Positions 1-8,625 are shown, counted from the first letter of the stretch. The stretch: 64,000 bases of DNA from Candidatus Centipeda massiliensis (GCF_900290285.1 NZ_LT985754.1:458299-522298); one strand, 5' to 3'. The notes: generated from the letters alone by a model not told the origin. A program made the numbers and translations.

Positions 1-1
1 C

Positions 2-475
2 GCAGCATACGGCGTGACCTATAGCGACATCGACGCGCAGTACCTGTCCTTCGCGGAGGGCGCGAGCGCGCTCAAGGACGGCAACGTGGATGTCGCCGTG
101 CTCACGGCGGGCTATCCGACGGCGTCCGTGCAGGACATTGCCTCACAGAATCCCGTGCGGCTGCTCCCCGTGGAGGAAAAGATCGCGGACGATCTGATCG
201 CGCAGTATCCGTTCTACACGAAGACGGTCATCCCTGCAGGAACGTATGCGGGTTTTGATGAAGAGGTGTCAAGCGTCGCTGTCATGGCGATGCTCGTCGC
301 CGGCCCCACGGTGAATGCCGATCTCGGCTACAGCATCACGAAGGCGATCTTCGGGAATCTCGATCGCCTACAGGCTGCGCACGCCGTCGGCAAGCAGATC
401 ACGAAGGACACGGCAAAGGCGGGGATGTCCCTGCCGATGAACGCAGGTGCGGAGAGGTATTTCGACGGCAAATGA
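2..475 (+). CDS. TRAP-TAXI transporter solute receptor, C-terminal part (cut by window start)
   Basis: The reading frame is open from base 2 and encodes the last 157 residues of a TAXI-family periplasmic receptor, which delivers a small solute (often a carboxylate or amino acid) to a TRAP permease. It is a tandem paralogue of the next gene: the two C-terminal halves align throughout, and the stretch 310-440 is almost base-for-base the same as 1461-1593. Visible TAXI signatures are the segment VLTAGYPTASVQDIA and the end region with DLGYSITKAIF. The true start lies upstream of the window. The ligand cannot be told from sequence. Near-identity of the 3' ends suggests recent duplication or gene conversion. 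Confidence 0.9.
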   Translation, partial: AAYGVTYSDIDAQYLSFAEGASALKDGNVDVAVLTAGYPTASVQDIASQNPVRLLPVEEKIADDLIAQYPFYTKTVIPAGTYAGFDEEVSSVAVMAMLVAGPTVNADLGYSITKAIFGNLDRLQAAHAVGKQITKDTAKAGMSLPMNAGAERYFDGK

Positions 476-538
476 GTGCAGCCGTGCTGCGCGTCCTTCG
501 ACGGCGATGCGGAACTGTCTTGTATACCCATGTATACC

Positions 539-584
539 ATCATACAAGGAACCCCCTGCTTGCGTGCGGAGGGCTCCTTATGAT
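539..584 (+). terminator. Hairpin between the two receptor genes
   Basis: ATCAT...AAGGA...CCC pairs with GGG...TCCTT...ATGAT around a GC-rich loop. It lies 64 bases after the first receptor stop. No clean T-tract follows, so it may be a weak terminator or an mRNA stability hairpin. Confidence 0.4.
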
Positions 585-657
585 AAGATACGTTTATTAT
601 CGCCGCATGCGACGATAGTTCGAGAACTTTTCATATTTTATCATGGAGGGAAAGAAC

Positions 658-1632
658 ATGAATATCTCTACCGTAAAGAAAATTTTTGCGGCAGGTGCGG
701 TCCTTGTATTCTCTGCCGCGCTTCTCACCGGCTGCGGCGGCAATTCCGCCTCGTCGGGAGATAAGAAGTTCCTCAACATCGGAACCGGCGGCACAGCGGG
801 CACCTACTATCCGATTGGCGGCGCGATTGCCGAGGTGCTGAACAAGGATATACCGGGCATGAACGCGAGTGCGCAGAGCACGGGCGCATCCGTTGCGAAC
901 ATCAATATGCTGCGCGACGGTGCGGTCGACCTCGCGACGGTGCAGAACGACATTACCTACTACGCCGTGAACGGGACGGAGATGTTCAAGGACAAGAAGG
1001 TCGACGGCCTCCAGGGCATCGCCTCACTCTATCCTGAGACCTGCCAGTTCGTGACACTCCAGTCCTCCGGCATCAAGAGCCTCTCCGAGCTCAAGGGCAA
1101 GCGTGTCGCCGTCGGTGCGGCAGGCTCGGGCGTCGAGGCGAATGTGCGTCAGATCCTTGCGGCGTATGGCGTCAGCTATGACGATATCGATGCGCAGTTC
1201 CTCTCGTTCGCCGAGGGTGCCAGTGCGCTGAAGGATGGCAATGTGGATGTCGCCGTGCTCACGGCGGGCTATCCGACGGCGTCCGTGCAGGACATTGCCT
1301 CGCAGAACCCCGTGCGGCTGCTCCCCGTGGAGGAAAAGATTGCGGACAAGCTGATCGCGGAGTATCCGTTCTACACGAAGACCGTCATTCCTGCGGGCAC
1401 CTATGCGGGCTTTAATGAGGATATTCCGAGCGTTTCCGTCATGGCGATGCTCGTCGCCGGCTCCACGGTGAATGCCGATCTCGGCTACAGCATCACGAAG
1501 GCGATCTTCGGGAATCTCGATCGCCTACAGGCTGCGCACGCCGTCGGCAAGCAGATCACGAAGGACACGGCAAAGGCGGGGATGTCCTTGCCGATGAACG
1601 CAGGTGCGGAGAAGTACTTTAACGAGAAATGA
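658..1632 (+). CDS. TRAP-TAXI transporter solute receptor (lipoprotein)
   Basis: Complete TAXI-family extracytoplasmic solute receptor of 324 residues. The N-terminus has a positively charged segment, a hydrophobic core and a lipobox ending LLTGC, so it should be a lipid-anchored binding protein facing the periplasm. The mature protein opens with the TAXI signature GTGGTAGTYYPIGG. I chose the ATG at 658 because GGAGGG at 645-650 is placed correctly for it; the ATG at 643 lies upstream of that site and has none of its own. It overlaps the DUF1850 gene by 4 bases (ATGA) and lies upstream of the matching fused permease, so receptor, DUF1850 protein and permease probably form one uptake system. 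The substrate is unknown. Confidence 0.93.
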   Translation: MNISTVKKIFAAGAVLVFSAALLTGCGGNSASSGDKKFLNIGTGGTAGTYYPIGGAIAEVLNKDIPGMNASAQSTGASVANINMLRDGAVDLATVQNDITYYAVNGTEMFKDKKVDGLQGIASLYPETCQFVTLQSSGIKSLSELKGKRVAVGAAGSGVEANVRQILAAYGVSYDDIDAQFLSFAEGASALKDGNVDVAVLTAGYPTASVQDIASQNPVRLLPVEEKIADKLIAEYPFYTKTVIPAGTYAGFNEDIPSVSVMAMLVAGSTVNADLGYSITKAIFGNLDRLQAAHAVGKQITKDTAKAGMSLPMNAGAEKYFNEK

Positions 1633-2096
1633 GAGCCTATGCGATAGCGCTTTGCGCAGCGGTTCTTCTCGTTGCGCTTGATATTTTGAGCGCACCGGCA
1701 CTCTTTCTTCAGGCGGACGGAAAGAAGATCGTGCTCGCGCGGCAGATCCGCGATGAGGTACCCTTTACGATCCACTTCATCCACTCCGTGCAGAAGACTC
1801 CCGTCGAGGAGTTCCTGACCGCACACGCGGACGGGCATTTTCACCTCGCGGGCACGCGCTATCAGTCGCACGGCGTGGGACTGCCGTTCCTCTCCGAGGA
1901 GGGAACGTTTCGGCAGGAGGGGGACTACTTCGTCCTCGATATGGAACGCGACTACAAGGAGCTGAGTCTCCGCACGGGCGTCGGCACGGAGCTGACCATC
2001 ACGGCGGGGGAGCGCACCATCCCTGTCTATGAGATGTACCCCGTCGGCACGCGCATCGATCTCGTTGTCGCACCGCTGTATACGTATTTTCTATGA
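1629..2096 (+). CDS. DUF1850 family protein of the TRAP-TAXI system
   Basis: A 155-residue protein with one N-terminal hydrophobic segment (about residues 1-24) and a beta-rich remainder containing FTIHFIHSVQKTPVEE, which fits the DUF1850 family. Genes of this family regularly sit between TAXI receptors and fused TRAP permeases, and that is the position here. The start ATG overlaps the receptor stop (ATGA), so translation is likely coupled. Its molecular role in transport is not established; an exported accessory protein is the most that can be inferred. Confidence 0.8.
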   Translation: MRAYAIALCAAVLLVALDILSAPALFLQADGKKIVLARQIRDEVPFTIHFIHSVQKTPVEEFLTAHADGHFHLAGTRYQSHGVGLPFLSEEGTFRQEGDYFVLDMERDYKELSLRTGVGTELTITAGERTIPVYEMYPVGTRIDLVVAPLYTYFL

Positions 2097-2186
2097 TGTT
2101 ACCGAGGCTGCCGGTCGGCGGCCTCATCTTTCTTTTGTTGACCTTTTGCGAAATATTGTGGATATGAATCGAGCTTAGCCGGATGG

Positions 2187-2514
2187 GTGCGAAATCCCTA
2201 AGCAAAACCTAGAGAAGCAAGTGAGAAAAGTGTGCGGTACGCCCCCCTGTGGATTTTATTCGTTCAAGCGCAGCGCGTTTGGAATCCGCAGGTATTGGGG
2301 AATCACGAACGCAATGATGCTGTTCAGATTGGTGCAGATTTTCCGTCCTATCAAGGAGATAAACCGGAAGCATAGCGGTGGCTATGCTGAGGATTTATCG
2401 ACGCAGAGAGGGCGAAAAAGATGTGCCAAGATGGACAACTGAATGCGTCCGTGATTCCCTCGCGTACAAGCGCACGATCACTTGCGCAACGAGGTTTCTG
2501 CGTGGGATTCGCAC
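2187..2514 (+). repeat. Hairpin element A, copy 1 (interrupted by element B)
   Basis: First of three copies of a dispersed palindromic element; the others are at 54147-54319 and 57378-57593. All share an apical core (AAGCGCAGCGCGTTTGGAAT) that folds as CAAGCGC-AGC-GCGTTTG inside CCTGYGGATT/AATCCGCAGG. Lower stem arms differ between copies but still pair: here AAACCT (2205-2210) with AGGTTT (2492-2497), and GCAAGTGA (2217-2224) with TCACTTGC (2478-2485). A B element is inserted in the right half. The whole stretch 2097-2548 between the DUF1850 and permease genes holds no other gene. Confidence 0.85.
2296..2462 (-). repeat. Hairpin element B, copy 1 (reverse orientation, nested in A)
   Basis: Reverse-oriented, diverged copy of the roughly 165-bp B family. 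The shared blocks CAGATTGGTGCAGATTTT, CATAGCGGTGGCTATG and GCCAAGATGG-like sequence follow the same order as in the copy at 38991-39158. The central stem here is GATAAA (2358-2363) with TTTATC (2394-2399), different from other copies but still complementary. No coding capacity. Confidence 0.75.
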
Positions 2515-2548
2515 TTATCATGAACGATATCAAGGATGTGAACTCTCT

Positions 2549-4468
2549 ATGACCGATCACAAGACTGCCGAAGCAGTCCTCAAGAAATACGACCGTGAAT
2601 CGAATACCGTCCACTATGCGGGCTGGCCGAAGAAGATTGTCGCCGCCATCGCCATTACATTCTCTGTCTTTCAGCTCTATACGGCGACCTTCGGCGTGCT
2701 CGATGCCCAGCTGCAGCGCGCCATTCATCTCGGCTTTGGGTTGGCGCTCGCCTATCTCCTCTATCCCTTTCGCCGCGCATGGACGCGGGACAACTTCTTT
2801 CATCCCATCGACATCCTCTTTGCCGTCCTCGGCGCGGCGGCACCCGCCTACATCGTCATCCAGTACCGTGAACTCGTGACGCGTGCAGGCAGTGTATCAA
2901 CGCCGGATGTCGTCGTGGGCGGGCTCGGGATCCTGCTCGTCATCGAGGCGACGCGGCGCGTCGTCGGGCTGCCAATGGTGACCGTTGTCCTCTGCTTCCT
3001 CGCGTATGCCTTCCTCGGTCCCTATATGCCGGGCGTTTTGGCGCACCGAGGTCTCTCGGTCGAGCAGCTTGTCAGCCACCTCTACTTTACGACGGAGGGC
3101 ATCTTCGGCATCCCGCTCGGCGTCTCCTCTACGTTCATCTTCCTCTTTATCCTCTTTGGCGCATACCTTGAGAGCACGGGACTCGGCAAGTTCTTCATCG
3201 ACCTCGCAAACGCCGTTGCGGGGTGGGCGAGCGGCGGTCCCGCGAAGGTCGCCGTTCTCTCAAGCGGTCTGATGGGGACCGTCTCGGGCAGCTCCGTCGC
3301 AAACGTCGTCGGAACGGGGTCACTTACCATCCCGATGATGAAGAAGCTCGGCTACCATCCGAACTTCGCGGGCGCCGTCGAGGCGGCGGCATCCACGGGC
3401 GGACAGCTCATGCCGCCGGTCATGGGGGCGGCAGCGTTCCTCATGGCGGAGTTTGTCGGCGTCTCCTACATCGAGGTGGTCAAGGCGGCAGCGATCCCCG
3501 CACTCCTCTACTTTACAGGCGTCTGGCTCGGCGTGCACTTCGAGGCAAAGCGGAAGAAGCTCAAGGGCATTCCGCGCAATGAGCTGCCAAACCCGCTGAC
3601 CCTCATCAAGGAGCGCGGACATCTTGCGATCCCGCTCGTCGTCATCGTCTACCTTCTCGTCTCGGGCTACACGCCCATGCGTGCGGCACTGGTCGCCATT
3701 GTCCTTTCCATCGCCTGTGCCATGTTGCGCAAATCCACGCGCATGAAGCCGATCGAGATCGTCTACGGGCTTGAGCGCGGTGCGAAGGCGGTACTCGGCG
3801 TGCTCATCGCCTGTGCGGCGGCGGGCATCATCATCGGTGTCGTCACGAAGACGGGCGTCGGGCTGCGCCTCGCCTCCGGACTCATCGAGATGGCGGGCGG
3901 CATGCTGCTTCCCGCGATGTTCTTCACCATGATTACGGCAATCGTCCTCGGCATGGGCGTGCCGACCACGGCGAACTACGTCATCACCTCGACCATTGCC
4001 GCGCCCGCGCTCGTGCAGATGGGCGTGCCCATCCTCGCGGCGCACATGTTTGTCTTCTACTTCGGCATCATTGCCGATGTGACGCCGCCCGTCGCGCTCG
4101 CCGCTTATGCGGGGGCGGGCATCAGCGGAGGCAATGCGCTCAAGACGGGCGTACACGCGTCGAAACTTGCGATTGCGGCGTTTATCATTCCGTACATCTT
4201 CGTCCTCTCACCCGTCATTCTGATGGTCGACGCAACCCCGCTGACACTCATTGTCGCGACGCTCTCCGCGCTCGCGGGCATGATCGCCGTCAGCTCCGCA
4301 CTCTGCGGCTTCCTCGCCGATCACTGTCGCCTGTATGAGCGCGTCCTGCTCATCGTCGCCGGCCTTCTCATGATCAAGCCAGGCGGCACGACCGATCTCA
4401 TCGGCTGCGCACTCTTCGCCGTCATCCTTGCCATGCAGTATATGCGCGTGAAGAAGGCGGCGATATAA
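2549..4468 (+). CDS. TRAP transporter fused permease subunit (DctQ-DctM, TAXI type)
   Basis: A 639-residue, highly hydrophobic protein with the DctM-type core fused behind a short DctQ-like N-terminal part, as usual in TRAP-TAXI systems. Clear signatures include SSGLMGTVSGSSVANVVGTG, the proline-glycine rich STGGQLMPPVMGAAAF loop, and GMGVPTTANYV with ADVTPPVALAAYAGAGI near the C-terminus. It sits in the inner membrane and uses an ion gradient to import the solute bound by the TAXI receptor. The open frame runs back to 2378, but that part lies in repeat sequence. ATG 2549 has an AAGGA about 12 bases upstream and begins MTDHKTAEAVLKKYD, a typical soluble start. It is separated from the DUF1850 gene by 452 bases of nested repeats but points the same way. 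Confidence 0.93.
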   Translation: MTDHKTAEAVLKKYDRESNTVHYAGWPKKIVAAIAITFSVFQLYTATFGVLDAQLQRAIHLGFGLALAYLLYPFRRAWTRDNFFHPIDILFAVLGAAAPAYIVIQYRELVTRAGSVSTPDVVVGGLGILLVIEATRRVVGLPMVTVVLCFLAYAFLGPYMPGVLAHRGLSVEQLVSHLYFTTEGIFGIPLGVSSTFIFLFILFGAYLESTGLGKFFIDLANAVAGWASGGPAKVAVLSSGLMGTVSGSSVANVVGTGSLTIPMMKKLGYHPNFAGAVEAAASTGGQLMPPVMGAAAFLMAEFVGVSYIEVVKAAAIPALLYFTGVWLGVHFEAKRKKLKGIPRNELPNPLTLIKERGHLAIPLVVIVYLLVSGYTPMRAALVAIVLSIACAMLRKSTRMKPIEIVYGLERGAKAVLGVLIACAAAGIIIGVVTKTGVGLRLASGLIEMAGGMLLPAMFFTMITAIVLGMGVPTTANYVITSTIAAPALVQMGVPILAAHMFVFYFGIIADVTPPVALAAYAGAGISGGNALKTGVHASKLAIAAFIIPYIFVLSPVILMVDATPLTLIVATLSALAGMIAVSSALCGFLADHCRLYERVLLIVAGLLMIKPGGTTDLIGCALFAVILAMQYMRVKKAAI

Positions 4469-4487
4469 ACTTCGTCATTGCACGATA

Positions 4488-4524
4488 AAAGAGCCTTTCC
4501 TGCATCGTGCGGGAAAGGCTCTTT
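4488..4524. terminator. Bidirectional terminator between convergent genes
   Basis: Perfect 13-bp stem AAAGAGCCTTTCC / GGAAAGGCTCTTT with an 11-base loop, followed by a T-rich stretch on the plus strand. It lies between the TRAP permease (plus) and the lipoprotein gene (minus), so it can serve both. Confidence 0.85.
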
Positions 4525-4536
4525 GTGTGTTCTTTT

Positions 4537-5277
4537 TTAGTTTTTGTCGTTCGGTGTGATGTCGATCGGAGCGTCCTCAAGCACCTGCTGCTCCTCTTCG
4601 GGCTTACGCCTGCGGAGGAAGAAGAATGCACCCGCGCCGATGAGGATGACGACGAGGACGATGGTGCCGATGATCGCCGTTTTGTGCCAGAGGCGAAACG
4701 CGACCTCGATCTTCGACGACTCACCCGTCACGAGCGTCTTGCCGAGGTTCCATGTGAGCTGCTTGCCGTCGTTCTCCGAGCGGTCGGCGTTCGAGTTTGT
4801 GGGCACAACGGGCAGCGTCATCTGATACGTGAACGTGATGTTGCTCGCGAATGCACCCGCGCCGCCGCCGTTCTGGCTGCCCTCAAAGAGAAGGTCGAAG
4901 TTGTAGTCCGTGTAGAACAGGCTCTTGTTCACGGTGATGCCCGTATTCTTGCCCTCGTTTGCCTTGAAGAAGTCATTCTCCGCGAGCTTGTCGACCGAAG
5001 CGTAGTGCTCCGTGATCTCGTAGCCCGACATATTCTCCTTCGTCACGGGCGTGACCTGTGCGTCGGGATTCTTCGTCGTCGTCGCCGTCTTGCTCTGCTC
5101 GACAATCTCGGCGAGCATCGGCACACTGACGAGCGTGGTCTTGAGGTCGGCGCTGCCGTCCTCGTTGATAACGACATTTACGTCGCCGCTGAAGCAGCCG
5201 CTTGTGAGCGCGAGCGCACCGATCATCAGTGCCCCAAGCAGCGTGCGCATACGGTTTCTGCACGTTTCGATAAACAT
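4537..5277 (-). CDS. LppM-like (DUF3153) lipoprotein with C-terminal membrane anchor
   Basis: A 246-residue envelope protein. A signal peptide ends in a lipobox at LTSGC (about residue 28), followed by the sequence VNVVINEDGSADLKTTL, characteristic of LppM/DUF3153 domains. A single membrane helix near residues 201-222 (IIGTIVLVVILIGAGAFFF) is followed by a basic RRRK stop-transfer and an acidic cytoplasmic tail. The start is set by GGGAGG five bases before the ATG. It is transcribed alone toward the TRAP operon. No function can be assigned; mycobacterial LppM affects envelope interactions, but transfer of that role would be speculation. Confidence 0.75.
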   Translation of the reverse strand: MFIETCRNRMRTLLGALMIGALALTSGCFSGDVNVVINEDGSADLKTTLVSVPMLAEIVEQSKTATTTKNPDAQVTPVTKENMSGYEITEHYASVDKLAENDFFKANEGKNTGITVNKSLFYTDYNFDLLFEGSQNGGGAGAFASNITFTYQMTLPVVPTNSNADRSENDGKQLTWNLGKTLVTGESSKIEVAFRLWHKTAIIGTIVLVVILIGAGAFFFLRRRKPEEEQQVLEDAPIDITPNDKN

Positions 5278-5380
5278 AAAATACCTCCCAAATATCTCCC
5301 AAACAAAGTCATTTTCATTCTACATGAGCGCATCGCATTTTGCAAGGTGACGATTGGCACAAAGTTTTTTTGCACAAGAG

Positions 5381-5409
5381 TTGACAAGAAAACATATATG
5401 TTATATATT
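5381..5409 (+). promoter_or_regulatory. Sigma-70 promoter of the CO dehydrogenase operon
   Basis: TTGACA (5381-5386), a 17-base spacer, then TATATT (5404-5409). The spacer contains the perfect palindrome ACATATATGT (5392-5401), a possible operator for an unidentified regulator. Confidence 0.7.
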
Positions 5410-5455
5410 TACACGCATATAAAAAATATATGTATTATAAAAGGGGGATGGGACA

Positions 5456-7693
5456 ATGGCAGCGAACACGGGAGCAGGAAGCCACGGGCATGAGCACGCC
5501 CACGGTCACGATCATGTGCATGGGCATGCACACACCCACACGCATGACGGGCATACGCACGAACATCATCACCACGATCATGGCCATGCACATGGGCACA
5601 GTCATGACCACGATCATGCGCATGAGCACGGCACATGGCAGCCGCACACGCATGACGCGGCGCATCCGCACGTCCACGGCGGTGTGAACGACTACATGAA
5701 GGCGGTCTCGGACTACCGCAAGACGTTCCCGTCGAAGCAGGATGTTCTCGAACAGACACCCGATCCCGCCGTGCGCGAGATGTTGCTGCACATGGAGCAG
5801 ATCGGCTGTGATACGGCGTTCGACCGCTTTGACAAGCAGCAGCCGCAGTGTGCGTTCGGCATGGCGGGGGTTTGCTGCAAGAACTGCAACATGGGACCGT
5901 GCAAGATCACACCGAAGAGCCCGCGCGGGATCTGCGGCGCGGATGCCGATCTCATTGTTGCCCGCAACCTCCTGCGCAGCGCGGCGGGCGGCGTGGCACA
6001 GCACGGTGCTCATGCACGCGAGGTTCTGCTCTCTCTGAAATTCGCAGCCGAGGGTAGGCTGAAGCTGCCTCTGCTCGGCGAAAAGCGCATCCGTGAGGTG
6101 TGCAAGGCGTTCGGCATCGAGACGCGCGGGCAGTCGACGAAGCGTCTCGCGAGCAAGCTCGCTGACGTGCTGCTTGAGGATCTTGCGCGTCCCGTTCCCG
6201 GTGAGTATCGTTCCATTGCGGCACTTGCGCCCGCCGAACGCAAGGAAGTGTGGGAGAAGCTCGACATTCTTCCCATCAGTGCGTACAACGAGGTGTTTGA
6301 TGCGTTCCACCGCACAGGCTGCGGCACGGACGGCGACTGGCAGAGCACGATGAAGCAGTTCCTGCGCTGCGGTCTGGCGTTCTGCTACACGGGCGTGGTC
6401 GCGGCGAACATCGCGACGGATGCGCTCTTCGGCGTCGGGCATCGCGCGACCTCGAAGGTCAACGTCGGTGCGCTCAAAAAGGGCTGGGTCAACATCGCCG
6501 TCCACGGGCATCTGCCGACGCTTGTCAGCGAGATCGTCCGCATCGGCAAGACGGAGGAGTTTGTTCGGCTGGCAAAGGAGCACGGCGCGGAGGGCATCCA
6601 GTTCTACGGGATCTGCTGCTCGTGCCTTGCGGCGATGTACCGTTACGAGGGGGTGATTCCACTCTCGAACGCAGTTGGCGCGGAGCTGGTGCTCGGCACG
6701 GGGGCGCTCGATCTCTGGGTCGCTGACGTGCAGGACGTGTTCCCGTCCATTATGGATGTGGCACGCTGCTTTAAGACGACGGTTGTCACGACGAGCGATG
6801 CCGCGCGTCTGCCGGGCGCGGAGCACTACGCCTACGATCACCACCACTCCAATGTGGAGGACACGGAGAAGATCGCACGCAAGATTGTGACGCGCGCCAT
6901 CGAAAGCTTTGCCGCACGGCGCGACATCCCTGTCTTTATCCCGGCATACGAGGTGACGGCAGAGATCGGATTCAGCGCGGAGTCCGTGCGCGAACGCTAT
7001 AACGGCTACGGCGCGCTTGCGGAGGCGCTGAGGTCTGGGAAAATCCGCGGCATTGTGAACATGGTCGGCTGCAACAATCCGCGCGTCGTCTACGAGCGTG
7101 CGATTGTGGACATCGCCGAGGAGCTCATCAAGAACGATGTTCTCATCTTTACGAACGGCTGCGCCTCATTCCCCCTGCTGAAGCTCGGCTATTGCAGTCT
7201 GTCCGCACTCGAAAAGACGGGTGCAGGGCTGCGTTCCGTCCTCGGGGAGGATCAGCCGCCGGTCTGGCACATGGGCGAGTGCGTGGACAACACGCGTGCC
7301 TCGACCATCCTCGGAGGAGTGGCGGCGGAGGCAGGCGTTGCAATCAAGGATATGCCATACGCCTTCACCAGCCCCGAGTGGGCGAACGAAAAGGGGCTGG
7401 ATGCCTCGCTCGCGTTCCGCCTGTTCGGCATCGACTCCTATCACTGCGTCGAGGCTCCGATTCACGGCTCGACGAATGTCATGAACTTCCTCAAGCGCGA
7501 CACAAAGGAGACGCTCGGCGCAGTCATGACCGTGGATACGGATGCGAAGCGTCTTGCTGCGAAGATTCTCGCGGATCTTGACGCACAGCGCGCGGCACTC
7601 GGCTGGGCGGAATGCGCACCCATTGCAGCGGCGGCAGACAGCTCGGCGGAGCTTGCCGAGACGGCAGAGGAACTGGCGGAGGTCGGTGCATGA
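5456..7693 (+). CDS. cooS: Anaerobic Ni-Fe carbon monoxide dehydrogenase with N-terminal polyhistidine tail
   Basis: Catalytic subunit CooS, which interconverts CO + H2O and CO2 + 2 electrons at a Ni-Fe-S C-cluster. Residues about 125-155 carry the cysteine pattern of the D and B clusters (CAFGMAGVCCKNCNMGPCK). C-cluster ligand regions are present: AVHGHLPTL, YGICCSC, MVGCNN, FTNGCAS and MGECVDN. The protein is 745 residues, about 100 longer than usual. The excess is mostly residues 10-74, where 31 of 65 positions are histidine in HxH runs, plus an Ala/Glu-rich C-terminal tail. Such a tail resembles the nickel-storing region of CooJ. AGGGGG 8 bases before ATG 5456 fixes the start. No cooF, cooC or acetyl-CoA synthase gene is adjacent. 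The stop overlaps the next gene (ATGA). Confidence 0.97.
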   Translation: MAANTGAGSHGHEHAHGHDHVHGHAHTHTHDGHTHEHHHHDHGHAHGHSHDHDHAHEHGTWQPHTHDAAHPHVHGGVNDYMKAVSDYRKTFPSKQDVLEQTPDPAVREMLLHMEQIGCDTAFDRFDKQQPQCAFGMAGVCCKNCNMGPCKITPKSPRGICGADADLIVARNLLRSAAGGVAQHGAHAREVLLSLKFAAEGRLKLPLLGEKRIREVCKAFGIETRGQSTKRLASKLADVLLEDLARPVPGEYRSIAALAPAERKEVWEKLDILPISAYNEVFDAFHRTGCGTDGDWQSTMKQFLRCGLAFCYTGVVAANIATDALFGVGHRATSKVNVGALKKGWVNIAVHGHLPTLVSEIVRIGKTEEFVRLAKEHGAEGIQFYGICCSCLAAMYRYEGVIPLSNAVGAELVLGTGALDLWVADVQDVFPSIMDVARCFKTTVVTTSDAARLPGAEHYAYDHHHSNVEDTEKIARKIVTRAIESFAARRDIPVFIPAYEVTAEIGFSAESVRERYNGYGALAEALRSGKIRGIVNMVGCNNPRVVYERAIVDIAEELIKNDVLIFTNGCASFPLLKLGYCSLSALEKTGAGLRSVLGEDQPPVWHMGECVDNTRASTILGGVAAEAGVAIKDMPYAFTSPEWANEKGLDASLAFRLFGIDSYHCVEAPIHGSTNVMNFLKRDTKETLGAVMTVDTDAKRLAAKILADLDAQRAALGWAECAPIAAAADSSAELAETAEELAEVGA

Positions 7694-8625
7694 GGCGGCT
7701 CGTTCTCGCCGCATTCATACTCATCCTCTGTGCTGCGGCGTTCGTTGGATTCCGCTCAGCAGAGGAGCGCGACCCGCGCACCGTACGTATCGCCTATCTG
7801 CCGACCACCCATGCCCTGCCGCTCATCGCGCAGCAGGAGAGGGAGACGGCGGACGGTCCTGTGCGCGTGGAGCTGATTCGCTATGGCTCGTGGCCGGAGC
7901 TGATGGATGCGCTGAATACGGGACGCGTCGACGGCGCGTCCGTCCTCATCGAGCTTGCCGTCAAGGCTCGCGAACAGGGCATTGATGTGCGTGCAGCCAC
8001 CCTCGGCCACAGGGATGGCAACATCATCGTTGCACTCCCCACGGTGCAGTCGGCGGAGGATCTGCGTGGCAAGGTCTTTGCCATCCCGCACAAGCAGTCC
8101 ACGCACAAGCTGCTCCTCGACGAGCTGCTTACGCGCAGCGGCATGACCGAGGCGGATCTCACCGTTGTCGAGATGACACCGCCCGAGATGCCCGCCGCAC
8201 TCGCGCAGGGACAGATCGCGGGCTACTGCGTCGCCGAGCCGTTCGGGACACAGGCGCTCCTGCTCGGTACGGGCCACATCCTCGCACGCAGCGACGAGCT
8301 GTGGGAGGACAGCCCGTGCTGCGCCCTCGTCTTTCACGGCGATTTTGCAGAGGAACACACGGAGCTCGCCCGCGCGGCGGTACGTGCCTACCTCGATGCG
8401 TCGGAGCACTTGACGGAGCATCCGGAGGAGCAGGCGAAGATCGCAGGGCACTTTCTCAAGACGCAGCCCGATGTCCTCGCCGCCTCCTTCGACTACATCT
8501 CCTACGAGAGTCCCATCCTCAGCCGTGCCGCGTATGACGATCTTGCGTACCGTATGAGGGCGGAGGGGCTGATCGCGCGAATTCCCTCCTATGAGGAGTT
8601 TGTGGATCAGCGATTATTGCCGTAA
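7690..8625 (+). CDS. ABC transporter substrate-binding protein, nitrate/sulfonate/taurine (NMT1/SsuA) type
   Basis: A 311-residue periplasmic binding protein with an uncleaved anchor or signal segment (residues 1-20) lacking a good lipobox. It starts at ATG 7690, overlapping the cooS stop, so it is probably translated with CO dehydrogenase. The fold signatures VRIAYLPTTHALPLIAQQ, GRVDGASVLI and GYCVAEPFG fit the SsuA/TauA/NMT1 group. The next two genes supply permease and ATPase. Ligands in this group include sulfonates, nitrate, bicarbonate and pyrimidine precursors, so the specificity is open; linkage to cooS hints at something needed for, or consumed by, CO metabolism. Confidence 0.88.
   Translation: MRRLVLAAFILILCAAAFVGFRSAEERDPRTVRIAYLPTTHALPLIAQQERETADGPVRVELIRYGSWPELMDALNTGRVDGASVLIELAVKAREQGIDVRAATLGHRDGNIIVALPTVQSAEDLRGKVFAIPHKQSTHKLLLDELLTRSGMTEADLTVVEMTPPEMPAALAQGQIAGYCVAEPFGTQALLLGTGHILARSDELWEDSPCCALVFHGDFAEEHTELARAAVRAYLDASEHLTEHPEEQAKIAGHFLKTQPDVLAASFDYISYESPILSRAAYDDLAYRMRAEGLIARIPSYEEFVDQRLLP

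Noticed and set aside
2378-2548. Extension of the TRAP permease start to 2378
   Set aside because: The extra 57 codons lie in nested repeats A and B, have no RBS and are not part of the permease family.
4507-5493. A 328-codon plus-strand open frame opposite the lipoprotein gene
   Set aside because: The minus-strand gene has a lipobox, membrane anchor and RBS; the plus-strand translation is only charged low-complexity sequence starting inside the terminator.
5435-6847. A 470-codon minus-strand frame opposite cooS, with an odd Met/Val-rich end
   Set aside because: It is the complement of the histidine-rich coding repeat (CAT/CAC read backwards as ATG/GTG). Composition artefact.
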